Shown: piece by piece, positions 38,280 through 46,593 of the stretch | How the letters are laid out: each line of letters starts with the position of its first letter | Position numbering within the stretch: the stretch's first letter is position 1 | DNA from: Cupriavidus lacunae | GTDB taxonomy: Bacteria > Pseudomonadota > Gammaproteobacteria > Burkholderiales > Burkholderiaceae | DNA: 64,000 bases | Reading direction: 5' to 3' | Assembly (NCBI RefSeq): GCF_003353055.1 | Contig: NZ_QKWJ01000014.1 | Location: 65,657 to 129,656 of the forward strand | Position numbers and translations under genes: made by a program | Notes under the pieces: generated by a model | What the model saw: the letters and a program-made list of their open reading frames with translations, nothing else | Told to the model about the DNA's origin: nothing | Database searches by the model: none

Positions 38280-39842
38280 TCAGGCCGCGGGGCGGACCCG
38301 GGAAGTGACGGCGGCGGCGGGCGTGGCGCTGCTGGCGGTGGCCTGCAGCTCACGCGCCACGCTCGCCAGCACGCGGATACCGGGCTCGATGCGGTCCAGC
38401 GAGATCGACGAGTAGCCCAGCCGGAAGCCGTTGCGCGGCGCGGGCTCGGCCATGAAGAAGACACTGCCGGGCTCGATTAGCACGCCCTGCAGCTCGGCCA
38501 GCCGCGCGAGCGCGTCGGCATCGAGCCAGGACGGCCCCTCGATCCAGCATGAGGCGCCGCCGGCGATCGGCACCGCGCGGAAGTCAGGCATATGGGTGGC
38601 CAGCGCCGCCAGCACCGCTTCGGCGCGCTCGCGGTGCGCGGCGGCCAGCCGGCGCAGGTGCGCGTCATAGTGGCCCAGCGACAGGAACAGCGAGAATGCG
38701 CGCTGGATATATGCCGACGGATGCCGCAGCATCAGCCGCCGCGCGCCGCGCAGCTCGGCGATCAGCGCCGCCGGCCCGACGATATAGCCGATGCGCAGCC
38801 CCGGCGCCAGGCTCTTGGACAGGCTGCCGACGTAGATCACACGGTTGTTGCGGTCCAGGCTCTTGAGCGTGGGCGTGGGGTCGCCTTCGAAGCGGCTCTC
38901 GCTCTCGTAGTCGTCCTCGATCAGCACGAAGTCCGCTTCCTCGGCCTGGCGCAGCAGGGCCTGGCGTCGCGCCAGCGGCATGGTGACGGTGGTCGGGCAC
39001 TGGTGGCCCGGGGTCACGTAGACGTAGTCGCAGGCGCGCTGCGCGTCGGACAGCGTCAGGCCGTCGCCGTCGACCGGCAGCGGCACCAGATGGGAGGTGT
39101 GCGAGCCGAAGATATTGCGTGCGTCCGGATAGCCGGGGTCCTCGATGCCCACCGGCGTGTCGGCGCCGACCAGCAGGTCGGCCAGCAGGTACAGCGCCTG
39201 CTGCGCGCCAACGGTGACCACGATCTCGTCGGCGCCGGCCCACACGCCGCGGCGGGGCAGCACGCGGGTGCGGATCTGCTGCACCAGCGATTCGTCGTCG
39301 CGCAGGATCATGTCCTGGGCCCAGTCGTGGATGTCAAGCACGCTCAGCGCCTTCAGGCAGCACTCGCGCCAGTCGGCGGTGGGGAACAGCACCGGGTCGT
39401 ACTGGCCGTAGATAAAGGGGTAGGGGTAGTCGCGCCAGTTGGCGCGCTTGACGATATTGCGCTGCTGCGTGGGGCGGAACACGAAGCGCCGCTCCCAGTC
39501 GGGCTCGCCCGAGCGAGTGGGCACTGGCTCGCCGCGCAGGGACGCGACGCCGCTGACGCGCGTGCCCAGGATCTCCGGGTTGACGAAGTAGCCGCTGCGC
39601 TCGCGCGCCACCAGGTAGCCTTCGTCAACCAGTTGCTGGTAAGCCAGCACCACCGTATTGCGCGCCACGCGCAATTGCGCCGACAGCTCGCGGCTGCTGG
39701 GCAGCGGCTCGCCTTGCGGCAACTGTTCGTCCAGGATGGCCGAAACCAGCATCTGGCGGATCTTGCCCTGCAGGCTCAGGCCCGAATGGGCATGCTGTTG
39801 GAACAGCTGGGACCAGAGGGTAGTGGGAGACTTCAGGCTCAT
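38280..39842 (-). CDS. tauR: MocR/GntR-type PLP-dependent regulator, TauR candidate
   Basis: A 520-residue fusion: an N-terminal GntR winged helix (LPSSRELSAQLRVARNTVVLAYQQL) joined to a class I aminotransferase-like domain with the PLP lysine in VGSLSKSLAPGLRIGY. The MocR-type TauR is the known activator of taurine genes in Rhodobacter, and tauXY-like genes follow here. I chose the ATG at 39842; the frame also opens at an ATG at 39875 inside a 54-base palindrome. The TauR identity is inferred from neighbours. Confidence 0.75.
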   Translation of the reverse strand: MSLKSPTTLWSQLFQQHAHSGLSLQGKIRQMLVSAILDEQLPQGEPLPSSRELSAQLRVARNTVVLAYQQLVDEGYLVARERSGYFVNPEILGTRVSGVASLRGEPVPTRSGEPDWERRFVFRPTQQRNIVKRANWRDYPYPFIYGQYDPVLFPTADWRECCLKALSVLDIHDWAQDMILRDDESLVQQIRTRVLPRRGVWAGADEIVVTVGAQQALYLLADLLVGADTPVGIEDPGYPDARNIFGSHTSHLVPLPVDGDGLTLSDAQRACDYVYVTPGHQCPTTVTMPLARRQALLRQAEEADFVLIEDDYESESRFEGDPTPTLKSLDRNNRVIYVGSLSKSLAPGLRIGYIVGPAALIAELRGARRLMLRHPSAYIQRAFSLFLSLGHYDAHLRRLAAAHRERAEAVLAALATHMPDFRAVPIAGGASCWIEGPSWLDADALARLAELQGVLIEPGSVFFMAEPAPRNGFRLGYSSISLDRIEPGIRVLASVARELQATASSATPAAAVTSRVRPAA

Positions 39843-39861
39843 GGGCTGGGGGCGTTGCTTT

Positions 39862-39915
39862 AGAACCCATTTCATAATGAAGAAGGGTCCCCTTCTTCAT
39901 TATGAAATGGGTTCT
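39862..39915. promoter_or_regulatory. 54-base palindrome before the MocR gene
   Basis: Two perfect 26-base arms (39862-39887 and 39890-39915) with a 2-base centre. Each arm contains CCATTTCATAATGAAGAAGG. It sits in the 141-base gap between the permease gene and mocR, 20 bases from the mocR start. It may be the regulator's operator, a cruciform-forming element or a strong RNA hairpin. Confidence 0.7.
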
Positions 39916-39983
39916 TAATGGCGAAGCGCGCCAGCATACCGCACTGGCGCGCCACGTCGGTCATGGTCGGATAGCGTCAGTCA

Positions 39984-41420
39984 TCAATACTCATGCAGGT
40001 CAGGGCGCGGCATTTCCGCCAGCGGCACTACCTGACCCGCGCCACGCCGAAACAGTTGCCGCGCGGTGTAGGCCACCAGCAGGATCGCCAGGCTGACCAC
40101 GCCAAGCGCGAGCGGCGTGCGCTGGTCGGGAATGAAGGCCATCGCCACCACGATGCCGACCATGCCGAAGATCGCCAGGTAGGTCAGGTACGGGTAGCAC
40201 CACATGCGCACGCGCAGTTGGCCCGGCGCTTCGCGCTCCAGGCGGGAACGCAGGCGCAGCTGCGAGATCGCGATCAGGATATAGACGAAGATCGCCACCG
40301 TGCCGTACGAGTTCACCAGGAAGGCGAACACCTTGTCCGGCGAGACATAGGACATCACCACCGCACCATAGCCGAACAGCGTCGCCACCAGGATGGCGCG
40401 CACCGGCACGCCGTTGCGGCTCACGCGGGCCAGCGACTGCGGGGCATCGCCACGGCGCGTCAGTGCAAACAGCATGCGCGACGAGGCATAGAGGCCAGAG
40501 TTGAGCGCCGACAGCACCGCGGTCAGCACGATCGCGTTCATGATCTGCGCGGCCGCCGGCACGCCCATCACATTCAGCGCGCTGACGTACGGCGTGCCGA
40601 TGCTGGTGGAGTTCCATGGCACCAGGCAGACCACCAGCAGGATCGAACCGACATAGAATACCAGCACGCGCGTGATGACCGAGCTGGTGGCCTTGGCCAC
40701 GGCCTTTTGCGGCTCGGCGGTCTCGGCCGCGGCGATGGTGACGATCTCGGCCCCGAAGTAGAAGCCTGTGGCCGCCACCGCGCCGGTCAGCACCGGTACG
40801 AAGCCGTGCGGCATGAAGCCGCCGTTGGCGGTGAGGTTGGCCACCTGCATGCCATGCGCGCCCGGGGCCAGGCCCAGCACATAGACGCCGGCGATGAACA
40901 GGAACACCATGATCGCGGCCACCTTGATCGATGCGAACCAGAACTCGAACTCGCCGAATGACTTGACCGACACCAGGTTGGTCAGCGTCAGCATCACCAG
41001 CAGCACCAGGCTGATGATCCAGTTGGGCACGTCCGGCAGCCAGTAGCGCACCAGGTCGGCACCGGCCACGGCTTCCAGCGCCACCACGATGACCCAGAAA
41101 TACCAGTACATCCAGCCAGTCAGGAAGCCGGCCAGGTTGCCCACCGCCGGGCGGTCGCGCCAGGCCTCGCGTGCATACTCATAGAAACCGCCGCTGCCGG
41201 GCATGGCACAGGCCATTTCGCCCAGCATGCGCATCACCAGCACCACCAGCAGGCCGGTGATCAGGAAGGAAATTACCGCGGCAGGGCCGGCCGACTTGAT
41301 GACGACGCCGCTGCCGACAAACAGGCCCGCGCCGATCACGCCGCCCAGCGCGATCATGGTCATGTGGCGTTGCTTGAGGCCGTGGGATAGTCCGTTGCCG
41401 GACTCGGGTTGTTGGATCAT
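39984..41420 (-). CDS. APC-family amino-acid permease, candidate taurine permease
   Basis: A 478-residue amino acid/polyamine/organocation transporter with 12 predicted helices. It has the family start HMTMIALGGVIGAGLFVGSG and the loop PGSGGFYEYAREAW; it resembles GABA/aromatic amino-acid permeases. It lies upstream of the MocR-tauXY genes, and its promoter is nearly the same as that of xsc, so taurine (or a related zwitterion) is the likely substrate. CAGGAGA precedes the ATG at 41420. Confidence 0.85.
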   Translation of the reverse strand: MIQQPESGNGLSHGLKQRHMTMIALGGVIGAGLFVGSGVVIKSAGPAAVISFLITGLLVVLVMRMLGEMACAMPGSGGFYEYAREAWRDRPAVGNLAGFLTGWMYWYFWVIVVALEAVAGADLVRYWLPDVPNWIISLVLLVMLTLTNLVSVKSFGEFEFWFASIKVAAIMVFLFIAGVYVLGLAPGAHGMQVANLTANGGFMPHGFVPVLTGAVAATGFYFGAEIVTIAAAETAEPQKAVAKATSSVITRVLVFYVGSILLVVCLVPWNSTSIGTPYVSALNVMGVPAAAQIMNAIVLTAVLSALNSGLYASSRMLFALTRRGDAPQSLARVSRNGVPVRAILVATLFGYGAVVMSYVSPDKVFAFLVNSYGTVAIFVYILIAISQLRLRSRLEREAPGQLRVRMWCYPYLTYLAIFGMVGIVVAMAFIPDQRTPLALGVVSLAILLVAYTARQLFRRGAGQVVPLAEMPRPDLHEY

Positions 41421-41622
41421 GTTGTGTCTCCTGTGCTGCGCTTGCTGTTGGTGCTGCGTTGCAGCCAGTCCAGCGTTTAAGGCAGGCGCCACGGCTTCTC
41501 TTGGTATAGGTGGCAGGGCAGTAAATGCCAGCCTGGGGCCGTGGTCGTTCAGTATTTGCAATCCCGGAAGCGGGAAGGCCTATCCGTACATCGATTTGTC
41601 TCCGGTGCTCGCTTAAAAAAAT

Positions 41623-41637
41623 GGAACCATAAGTTCC
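41623..41637. promoter_or_regulatory. GGAAC-N5-GTTCC operator upstream of the permease
   Basis: Perfect palindrome GGAAC-CATAA-GTTCC inside AAAATGGAAC...GTTCCG. The same element with the same flanks lies at 62335 before xsc, at the same distance from the promoter. It is probably the site of the adjacent IclR regulator. Confidence 0.72.
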
Positions 41638-41658
41638 GAAAAATAATGGTTTAACCGG

Positions 41659-41687
41659 AATGTAGGTCGTTCGAGCGGGAAGGTCAA
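41659..41687 (-). promoter_or_regulatory. Permease promoter
   Basis: On the minus strand TTGACC (41687-41682), 17 bases and TACATT (41664-41659). The xsc promoter has identical boxes and spacing. The palindrome at 41623 lies about 22 bases downstream of the -10 box, a repressing position. Confidence 0.72.
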
Positions 41688-41753
41688 CCAGAAGTTTCGA
41701 TAATTGATATGATTTGACTCTGAAAATGAAACTTACCTATGATGGAGCCAGGC

Positions 41754-42584
41754 ATGAACGATATGCGCCTCGCCAAAAGTGACGCCAAGCCGGATGGAGA
41801 CACGCCGGCACTGCGTTTGTTCGGCCTGCTCGAAGTCATTGCTGAGAAGGACCAGTCCTTCAACCTGCAAGCGCTGGTGGAAGAAACCGGCCTGCCCAAG
41901 CCCACGCTGCACCGCATGCTGCAGCAGCTGGAGGCAGCGGGCCTGATCCAGCGCAACGGCGACGGGCGGCAATACGGCACCGGCCTGCGGCTGCGCCGGC
42001 TGGCGGAGAACCTGTTGCTCAACAGCACCTCGCACGGCGCGCGCCACATGGTGCTGCGCCGGCTGGTGGAAGAAGTGGGCGAGAGCTGCAACCTGACCGC
42101 GTTCTCCGGCGGCGAGGTGCTGTACCTGGATCGCGTGGAGACTGCGGCGCCGCTGCGCTTCTACCTGCATCCGGGCTCGCGCGTACCGGCGCACTGCTCG
42201 GCCACGGGCAAGCTGTTCCTGGCGCAGCTGGCGCCGGCGCAGCGCCAGCGGTTGCTGGCCAACGTGGAGCTGGAACGCTACACGCAGAACACGCTGACCG
42301 ACCACGCGCAGCTGGAAGGCGAACTTGAGCGCGTGAAGCGCGACGGCTACGCGATGGACGATGAAGAGTTCCTGCCGGGGCTGGTCTGCATCGGCGTGCT
42401 GGTGCCGGCCGCAGATGGTGGCAAGTCCAACCTGGGGCTGGCGCTGCAGGCTCCGGTGATGCGCGTGGCGCGCGACAAGGTGCTGCAATTGCTGCCCGCG
42501 CTGCAGCGCGCGGCGGGTGCGCTGGCCGCGATCGAGGCCGACAGCGCCGGCAGCTGGCAGGGCGGCGCGGAAGAGGACGAATAG
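41754..42584 (+). CDS. IclR-family transcriptional regulator
   Basis: A 276-residue IclR regulator: N-terminal winged helix (FNLQALVEETGLPKPTLHRMLQQLE) and C-terminal effector domain (HCSATGKLFLAQL; DDEEFLPGLVCIGVLV). The ATG at 41754 is favoured over that at 41739 because GGAG lies six bases before it. It is divergent from the permease. It is the best candidate for the GGAAC-N5-GTTCC sites at 41623 and 62335, and thus for control of permease and xsc. Confidence 0.88.
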   Translation: MNDMRLAKSDAKPDGDTPALRLFGLLEVIAEKDQSFNLQALVEETGLPKPTLHRMLQQLEAAGLIQRNGDGRQYGTGLRLRRLAENLLLNSTSHGARHMVLRRLVEEVGESCNLTAFSGGEVLYLDRVETAAPLRFYLHPGSRVPAHCSATGKLFLAQLAPAQRQRLLANVELERYTQNTLTDHAQLEGELERVKRDGYAMDDEEFLPGLVCIGVLVPAADGGKSNLGLALQAPVMRVARDKVLQLLPALQRAAGALAAIEADSAGSWQGGAEEDE

Positions 42585-42668
42585 CGCGCACGGCGTCACG
42601 CGGATTGCTCCGTTTGCCGCGGTGCCGATGGCATGGCAAGTCTGGTGACAGGCAACAAGGAGCATGAG

Positions 42669-43658
42669 GTGACGCAAGAGCAGTTTGGCAAGCCGGACCG
42701 GATGATTCCGGTGCGCAGCGTGTTCGGCATCGATTCCGGCCTGATGGTGCCGGCCTTCAGCCAGCGCGACGATCACGTGCCGGAGATCGATCCGGCCTAC
42801 CGCTTCCAGCCCGAGGTGACGCTGGCAATCCTGTCCGGCTTCATGCGCGACCGGCGCGTGATGGTGCAGGGCCTGCACGGCAGCGGCAAGTCGACCCATA
42901 TCGAGCAGGTGGCCGCGCGGCTGAACTGGCCTTGCGTGCGCGTCAACCTGGACGGGCATATCAGCCGGCTGGACCTGGTCGGCAAGGACGCCATCGTGGT
43001 GCGCGACGGGCGCCAGGTCACCGAATTCCAGGAAGGCATCGTGCCGTGGGCGCTGCAGCGCCCGGTGGCGCTGATCTTTGACGAGTACGACGCGGGCCGC
43101 CCCGATGTCATGTTCGTGATCCAGCGCATCCTGGAGCGCGACGGCAAGTTCACGCTGCTCGACCAGAACCGCGTGATCCGCCCGCATCCCTCGTTCCGGC
43201 TGTTTGCCACTTCCAATACCGTGGGCCTGGGCAACGTCAACGGGCTCTACCACGGCACGCAATTGCTCAACCACGCGCAGATCGACCGCTGGAATGTGGT
43301 GGCCACGCTGGATTACCTGCCGCATGAAGAGGAAGGCGGCATCGTGCTGGCGCGCGTGCCGGAGCTGGATAACGACGCCGGGCGCGCGCTGGTCGATGCG
43401 ATGGTGGCGCTGGCCGGCCTCACGCGCCGCGGGTTTGCCGCCGGCGATGTCTCGGCGCTGATGTCGCCGCGCACGGTGATCAGCTGGGCCGAGAACTGCC
43501 AGATCTTCCGCGACCCCGCGCTCGCGTTCCGTCTGACTTTCCTGAACAAGTGCGACGAAGCCGAGCGGCCGGTGGTGGCGGAGTACTTCCAGCGTTGCTT
43601 TGGCCATCTGCCGGGCGAGGCCGCGGGCGTGAGTGCCGAGTCGGAGCCCGCACGATGA
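42669..43658 (+). CDS. CobS-like AAA+ ATPase
   Basis: A 329-residue MoxR/CobS-type ATPase. Walker A is GLHGSGKS (68-75), Walker B is ALIFDEYDAGRPD and the sensor segment is LFATSNTVGLGN. The IDSGLMVPAF start is typical of aerobic cobaltochelatase CobS. A GTG at 42669 with AAGGAG six to seven bases ahead is chosen over an ATG at 42633. It overlaps the next gene (ATGA). There is no CobN and no cobalamin gene nearby, so the job may be metal-centre loading of another enzyme. Confidence 0.85.
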   Translation: MTQEQFGKPDRMIPVRSVFGIDSGLMVPAFSQRDDHVPEIDPAYRFQPEVTLAILSGFMRDRRVMVQGLHGSGKSTHIEQVAARLNWPCVRVNLDGHISRLDLVGKDAIVVRDGRQVTEFQEGIVPWALQRPVALIFDEYDAGRPDVMFVIQRILERDGKFTLLDQNRVIRPHPSFRLFATSNTVGLGNVNGLYHGTQLLNHAQIDRWNVVATLDYLPHEEEGGIVLARVPELDNDAGRALVDAMVALAGLTRRGFAAGDVSALMSPRTVISWAENCQIFRDPALAFRLTFLNKCDEAERPVVAEYFQRCFGHLPGEAAGVSAESEPAR

Positions 43659-45379
43659 GTGCGTCCACGGTCGCGCAGCAACTGCGGCGGCGCCAGCGGC
43701 AGGATGAACTGTCCGGCGCCACGGTGCGCGCGATCACCGGCGATGCGGCGCTGCATTTCCGCGACGGCCAGCTCTGGCGCGCGATGCGCCCGGTGCCGCA
43801 GCACGCGCCGCACCTGCGTACGGACCTGGAAACCGACACGGCCACCTGCCTGCGCGGTGCGGCCGATGGCGCTGCGCTGCGCCAGGCGCATTCCGACGCC
43901 GCGCTGCACCGGCATCTATGCCCGGCCGATCCGGTCGAGCGCCTGGTCTTCGAACTGCTGGAACAGCTGCGTTGCGAGACCCGCCTGCCGCGCGGCATGC
44001 CCGGCTTGGCGGCCAACCTGCGCCACCGCTTCATGGCGTGGTCGCGGGCCTTCCATCGCTCCGGGCTGACCGAGGGGCATCTCGGCATCCTGCTCTACAC
44101 CGTGGCGCAGGTAGCGTGGTCGCGCCTGACCGGCGAGCCCGTGCTGGAAGAGACCGAAGACCTGATCGAGGCCACCCGCGCCGCCATCGTGCCGGTGCTG
44201 GGCACTTCGCTGGCCGGCCTGCGCGCGCAACGCCACGACCAGGCCGCCTACGCCACGCACGCACTGGCGCTGGCCCGCGCGGTGGCGCAGATGATCCGTA
44301 CGGAAGCTCCGCTTGCCGGCGAAGACGACGACAACGCGGCCTCGGCGGCCGCGCGCGCCGGGTTTGCGCTGTGGCTGGACTTCGACGAACCGCCGGCGGA
44401 AGACTTTGCCCTGGCCGACAGCGGCCACAGCCGCGTGCTGGCAGATGCCACCGACGGCTACCGAGCCTTCACCACCCGCTACGACCGCGAAGTGCGCGCC
44501 GCCACGCTGGTGCGCCGCGCCTTGCTCGACGAGTACCGCACGCGGCTCGACGCACGCATCGCGCGCGCGGGCGTGAACATCGCCCGGCTGGCGCGCCGGC
44601 TGCGCGCCGCGCTGTCGCAGCCGCGCGTGGACGGCTGGTCCTTCGGCGAGGAAAGCGGCCGCATCGACGGCCGCCGCCTGGCGCAGCTAGTCAGCTCGCC
44701 CGCCGAGCGCCGGCTCTTCCGCCTGGAAGCGCACAAGGCCCATGCCGACTGCGTGGTCGGCTTCCTGATCGACTGCTCCGGCTCGATGAAGGCGCAGGCC
44801 GAGCCGCTGACGCTGCTGATCGACATGCTCGCGCGCGCGCTCGACCAGGCCGGCGTCGCCACCGAGGTGCTGGGCTTCACCACCAACGCCTGGAACGGCG
44901 GCCGCGCGCGCGCCGACTGGCTCGCGCGCGGCCGCCCGCAACACCCCGGCCGGCTCAACGAAACCTGCCATATGGTGTTCAAGGATGCGCAGCGCAGCTG
45001 GCGGCGCGCGCGTACCGACATCGCCGCCTTGCTCAAGGCCGACCTGTTCCGCGAAGGCGTCGACGGCGAGGCCGTGGACTGGGCCTGCGCGCGCCTGCAC
45101 GCCAGCGGCAAGGCACGCCGCATCCTGGTGGTGGTGTCAGACGGCAGCCCCATGGATACAGCGACCGGGCAAGCCAACGACGCCTGCTACCTGGACAACC
45201 ACCTGAAGGCCGTGGTGGCACGGCACGAGGCGCTGCGCGATGTGGAGGTGCTGGGGCTGGGGGTAGGGCTGGACCTGAGCCCTTACTACCGGCATACGCT
45301 GGCGCTGGACTTGTCGCAGCCGGTGGATATGGCGATGCTGGATGAGGTGGCGGGGCTGGTGGGGGCGAGGCGGCGATAA
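43655..45379 (+). CDS. CobT-like VWA-domain protein
   Basis: A 574-residue CobT-related protein. The N-terminal two-thirds is helical and Arg-rich; the C-terminal VWA domain has an intact MIDAS motif DCSGSMK (about 373) and SDGSPMDTATGQAND. Unlike classical CobT there is only a short acidic stretch (AGEDDDNAAS). Together with the CobS-like ATPase it forms an AAA+/VWA pair, a type also used for NorQ/NorD, CbbQ/CbbO and CoxD/CoxE. Its partner enzyme is unknown. Confidence 0.85.
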   Translation: MSASTVAQQLRRRQRQDELSGATVRAITGDAALHFRDGQLWRAMRPVPQHAPHLRTDLETDTATCLRGAADGAALRQAHSDAALHRHLCPADPVERLVFELLEQLRCETRLPRGMPGLAANLRHRFMAWSRAFHRSGLTEGHLGILLYTVAQVAWSRLTGEPVLEETEDLIEATRAAIVPVLGTSLAGLRAQRHDQAAYATHALALARAVAQMIRTEAPLAGEDDDNAASAAARAGFALWLDFDEPPAEDFALADSGHSRVLADATDGYRAFTTRYDREVRAATLVRRALLDEYRTRLDARIARAGVNIARLARRLRAALSQPRVDGWSFGEESGRIDGRRLAQLVSSPAERRLFRLEAHKAHADCVVGFLIDCSGSMKAQAEPLTLLIDMLARALDQAGVATEVLGFTTNAWNGGRARADWLARGRPQHPGRLNETCHMVFKDAQRSWRRARTDIAALLKADLFREGVDGEAVDWACARLHASGKARRILVVVSDGSPMDTATGQANDACYLDNHLKAVVARHEALRDVEVLGLGVGLDLSPYYRHTLALDLSQPVDMAMLDEVAGLVGARRR

Positions 45380-45402
45380 CGGCCAGACTAGCGTTCGAGA
45401 TG

Positions 45403-45435
45403 CTGGCGGTGTACGCGTTACGCGTACACCGCCAG
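45403..45435. terminator. 15-bp perfect hairpin between convergent genes
   Basis: CTGGCGGTGTACGCG-TTA-CGCGTACACCGCCAG. It lies in the 126-base gap between the CobT-like gene and the convergent ferredoxin gene. No T-run follows on either strand. A bidirectional stop is the simplest reading. Confidence 0.6.
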
Positions 45436-45505
45436 GAAGTCGTACAAACCGAAGGCGCGCTCGCCTGCCCAAAGTCGTCTTCTTTCAGCCGCTCTCAGCA
45501 GCCGC

Positions 45506-45808
45506 TCAGCCGCGCACCGCCTCCCTGGGCTGCCACGACACCGCGATATCCCCTTCGATAAAAGTCTGGCAGGCCAGCCGGAACCCCGTCGCCAGCTCCT
45601 CCTCCGTCAACAGTTTCTTTTCCTTCGGCTTGACCGCGTCCGTATGCTCGTGGCCCTTTTCGATGCGGCATTTGCAGGTGCCGCACAGGCCGCCGCCGCA
45701 CTTGAAAGGAATGCCGCCCTGCTCGCGCAGCGACACGCGCAGCAGGTTGCTGTTGACCGGCGCGCTGACCGTCTTGCCGTGGTTGGTGAGGAAGGTGATC
45801 TGGATCAT
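45506..45808 (-). CDS. [2Fe-2S] ferredoxin 1
   Basis: A 100-residue plant-type ferredoxin: Cys ligands in CGGGLCGTCKC plus a later Cys in RLACQTF. The insert KPKEKKLLTEEELATGF is shared with the second ferredoxin at 46170. It is the last gene of a leftward unit GntP-ferredoxin 2-unknown protein-ferredoxin 1. The ribosome site is weak. It presumably feeds electrons to an oxygenase or hydroxylase. Confidence 0.85.
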   Translation of the reverse strand: MIQITFLTNHGKTVSAPVNSNLLRVSLREQGGIPFKCGGGLCGTCKCRIEKGHEHTDAVKPKEKKLLTEEELATGFRLACQTFIEGDIAVSWQPREAVRG

Positions 45809-45841
45809 GGCGAAGATTGCCTGAAGGGCAGGCGTTAATTG

Positions 45842-46168
45842 TCAGGAGCGCGCGCCGACGGCGACCGGAGCCGGCACCAGGGCGATGTCCATGCTGCCGA
45901 AGCTGGCCAGCTCGCGCAGCGCGGCGCGGGCGGCTTCCAGCGTGGCGTACTTGTCGAGGAACTTGGTCGACACCAGGTTGACGATGCCGGGCGGTGTTTC
46001 TTCCAGCACCCGTACCTTGGTATCGGTGGTATCGGCGGCCAGTTCGGCGATGACGAAGCGCGCGGTGCGCTTGCCGTAGAAGACGTAGTCGTACGCTTCG
46101 ACCGCGGTCATGCCTGCCGTGGGCTCGGTGCGGAACTGGCCGGGGCGGCTGGTGAGAAGGACGAACAT
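45842..46168 (-). CDS. Unrecognised 108-residue protein between two ferredoxins
   Basis: Starts MFVLLTSRPGQFRTEP and contains VEAYDYVFYGKRTARFVIAEL and SFGSMDIALVPAP; no Cys, no membrane helix, no family I recognise. The ATG at 46168 follows the upstream stop by one base; an ATG at 46177 overlapping that stop is possible. Its place between two ferredoxins suggests a small subunit or adaptor of the same electron-transfer system. Confidence 0.7.
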   Translation of the reverse strand: MFVLLTSRPGQFRTEPTAGMTAVEAYDYVFYGKRTARFVIAELAADTTDTKVRVLEETPPGIVNLVSTKFLDKYATLEAARAALRELASFGSMDIALVPAPVAVGARS

Positions 46169-46169
46169 G

Positions 46170-46511
46170 TCAGGCATCCGCGCTGGCCGTGGCGAGAGTG
46201 GCCGGCGCCGGCGCTGGCAGGTCGTCCTGGGCCAGCTCGATGTCATGCTCGACCCAGAGCTGGCAAGCCAGCCGGTAGCCCTGTTCCAGCCGCTCGCCGA
46301 GTTGCTTCTTCTCTTTCCAGTTGGGAGGCGGCAGGTGTTCGGCGCCGGCGATCACGCGGCACGCGCACTTGGAGCACTTGCCCATGCCGCACTCGTAGCG
46401 CAGGTTGGGGTAGGGGAACTGGCGGATCCCGGCGCGGACGACCAGGTTGGTCTGGGGTTTGACCTCGTCGACGAAGGTCTGGCCCTGCTTGTGGAAAATG
46501 ACTGTCGGCAT
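46170..46511 (-). CDS. [2Fe-2S] ferredoxin 2
   Basis: A 113-residue ferredoxin with Cys ligands in CGMGKCSKCAC and RLACQLWV. It shares the layout of ferredoxin 1, including a Lys-rich segment before the last Cys (NWKEKKQLGERLEQG), but has a longer C-terminal tail. CAGGAACC precedes the ATG at 46511. It is cotranscribed with the GntP permease upstream (82-base gap). Confidence 0.84.
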   Translation of the reverse strand: MPTVIFHKQGQTFVDEVKPQTNLVVRAGIRQFPYPNLRYECGMGKCSKCACRVIAGAEHLPPPNWKEKKQLGERLEQGYRLACQLWVEHDIELAQDDLPAPAPATLATASADA

Positions 46512-46593
46512 GGCGCGGTTCCTGCCGGGCGGTCCGCCCGGCGTCATGAATAGTCGAAGAAGTTGGTAGGACCTGGCTGTCGCTTGCGGCCGC

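Noticed and set aside
41733..43607. 624-codon minus-strand open frame
   Set aside because: Antisense to the IclR and CobS-like genes; repetitive HH/QR composition typical of shadow frames.
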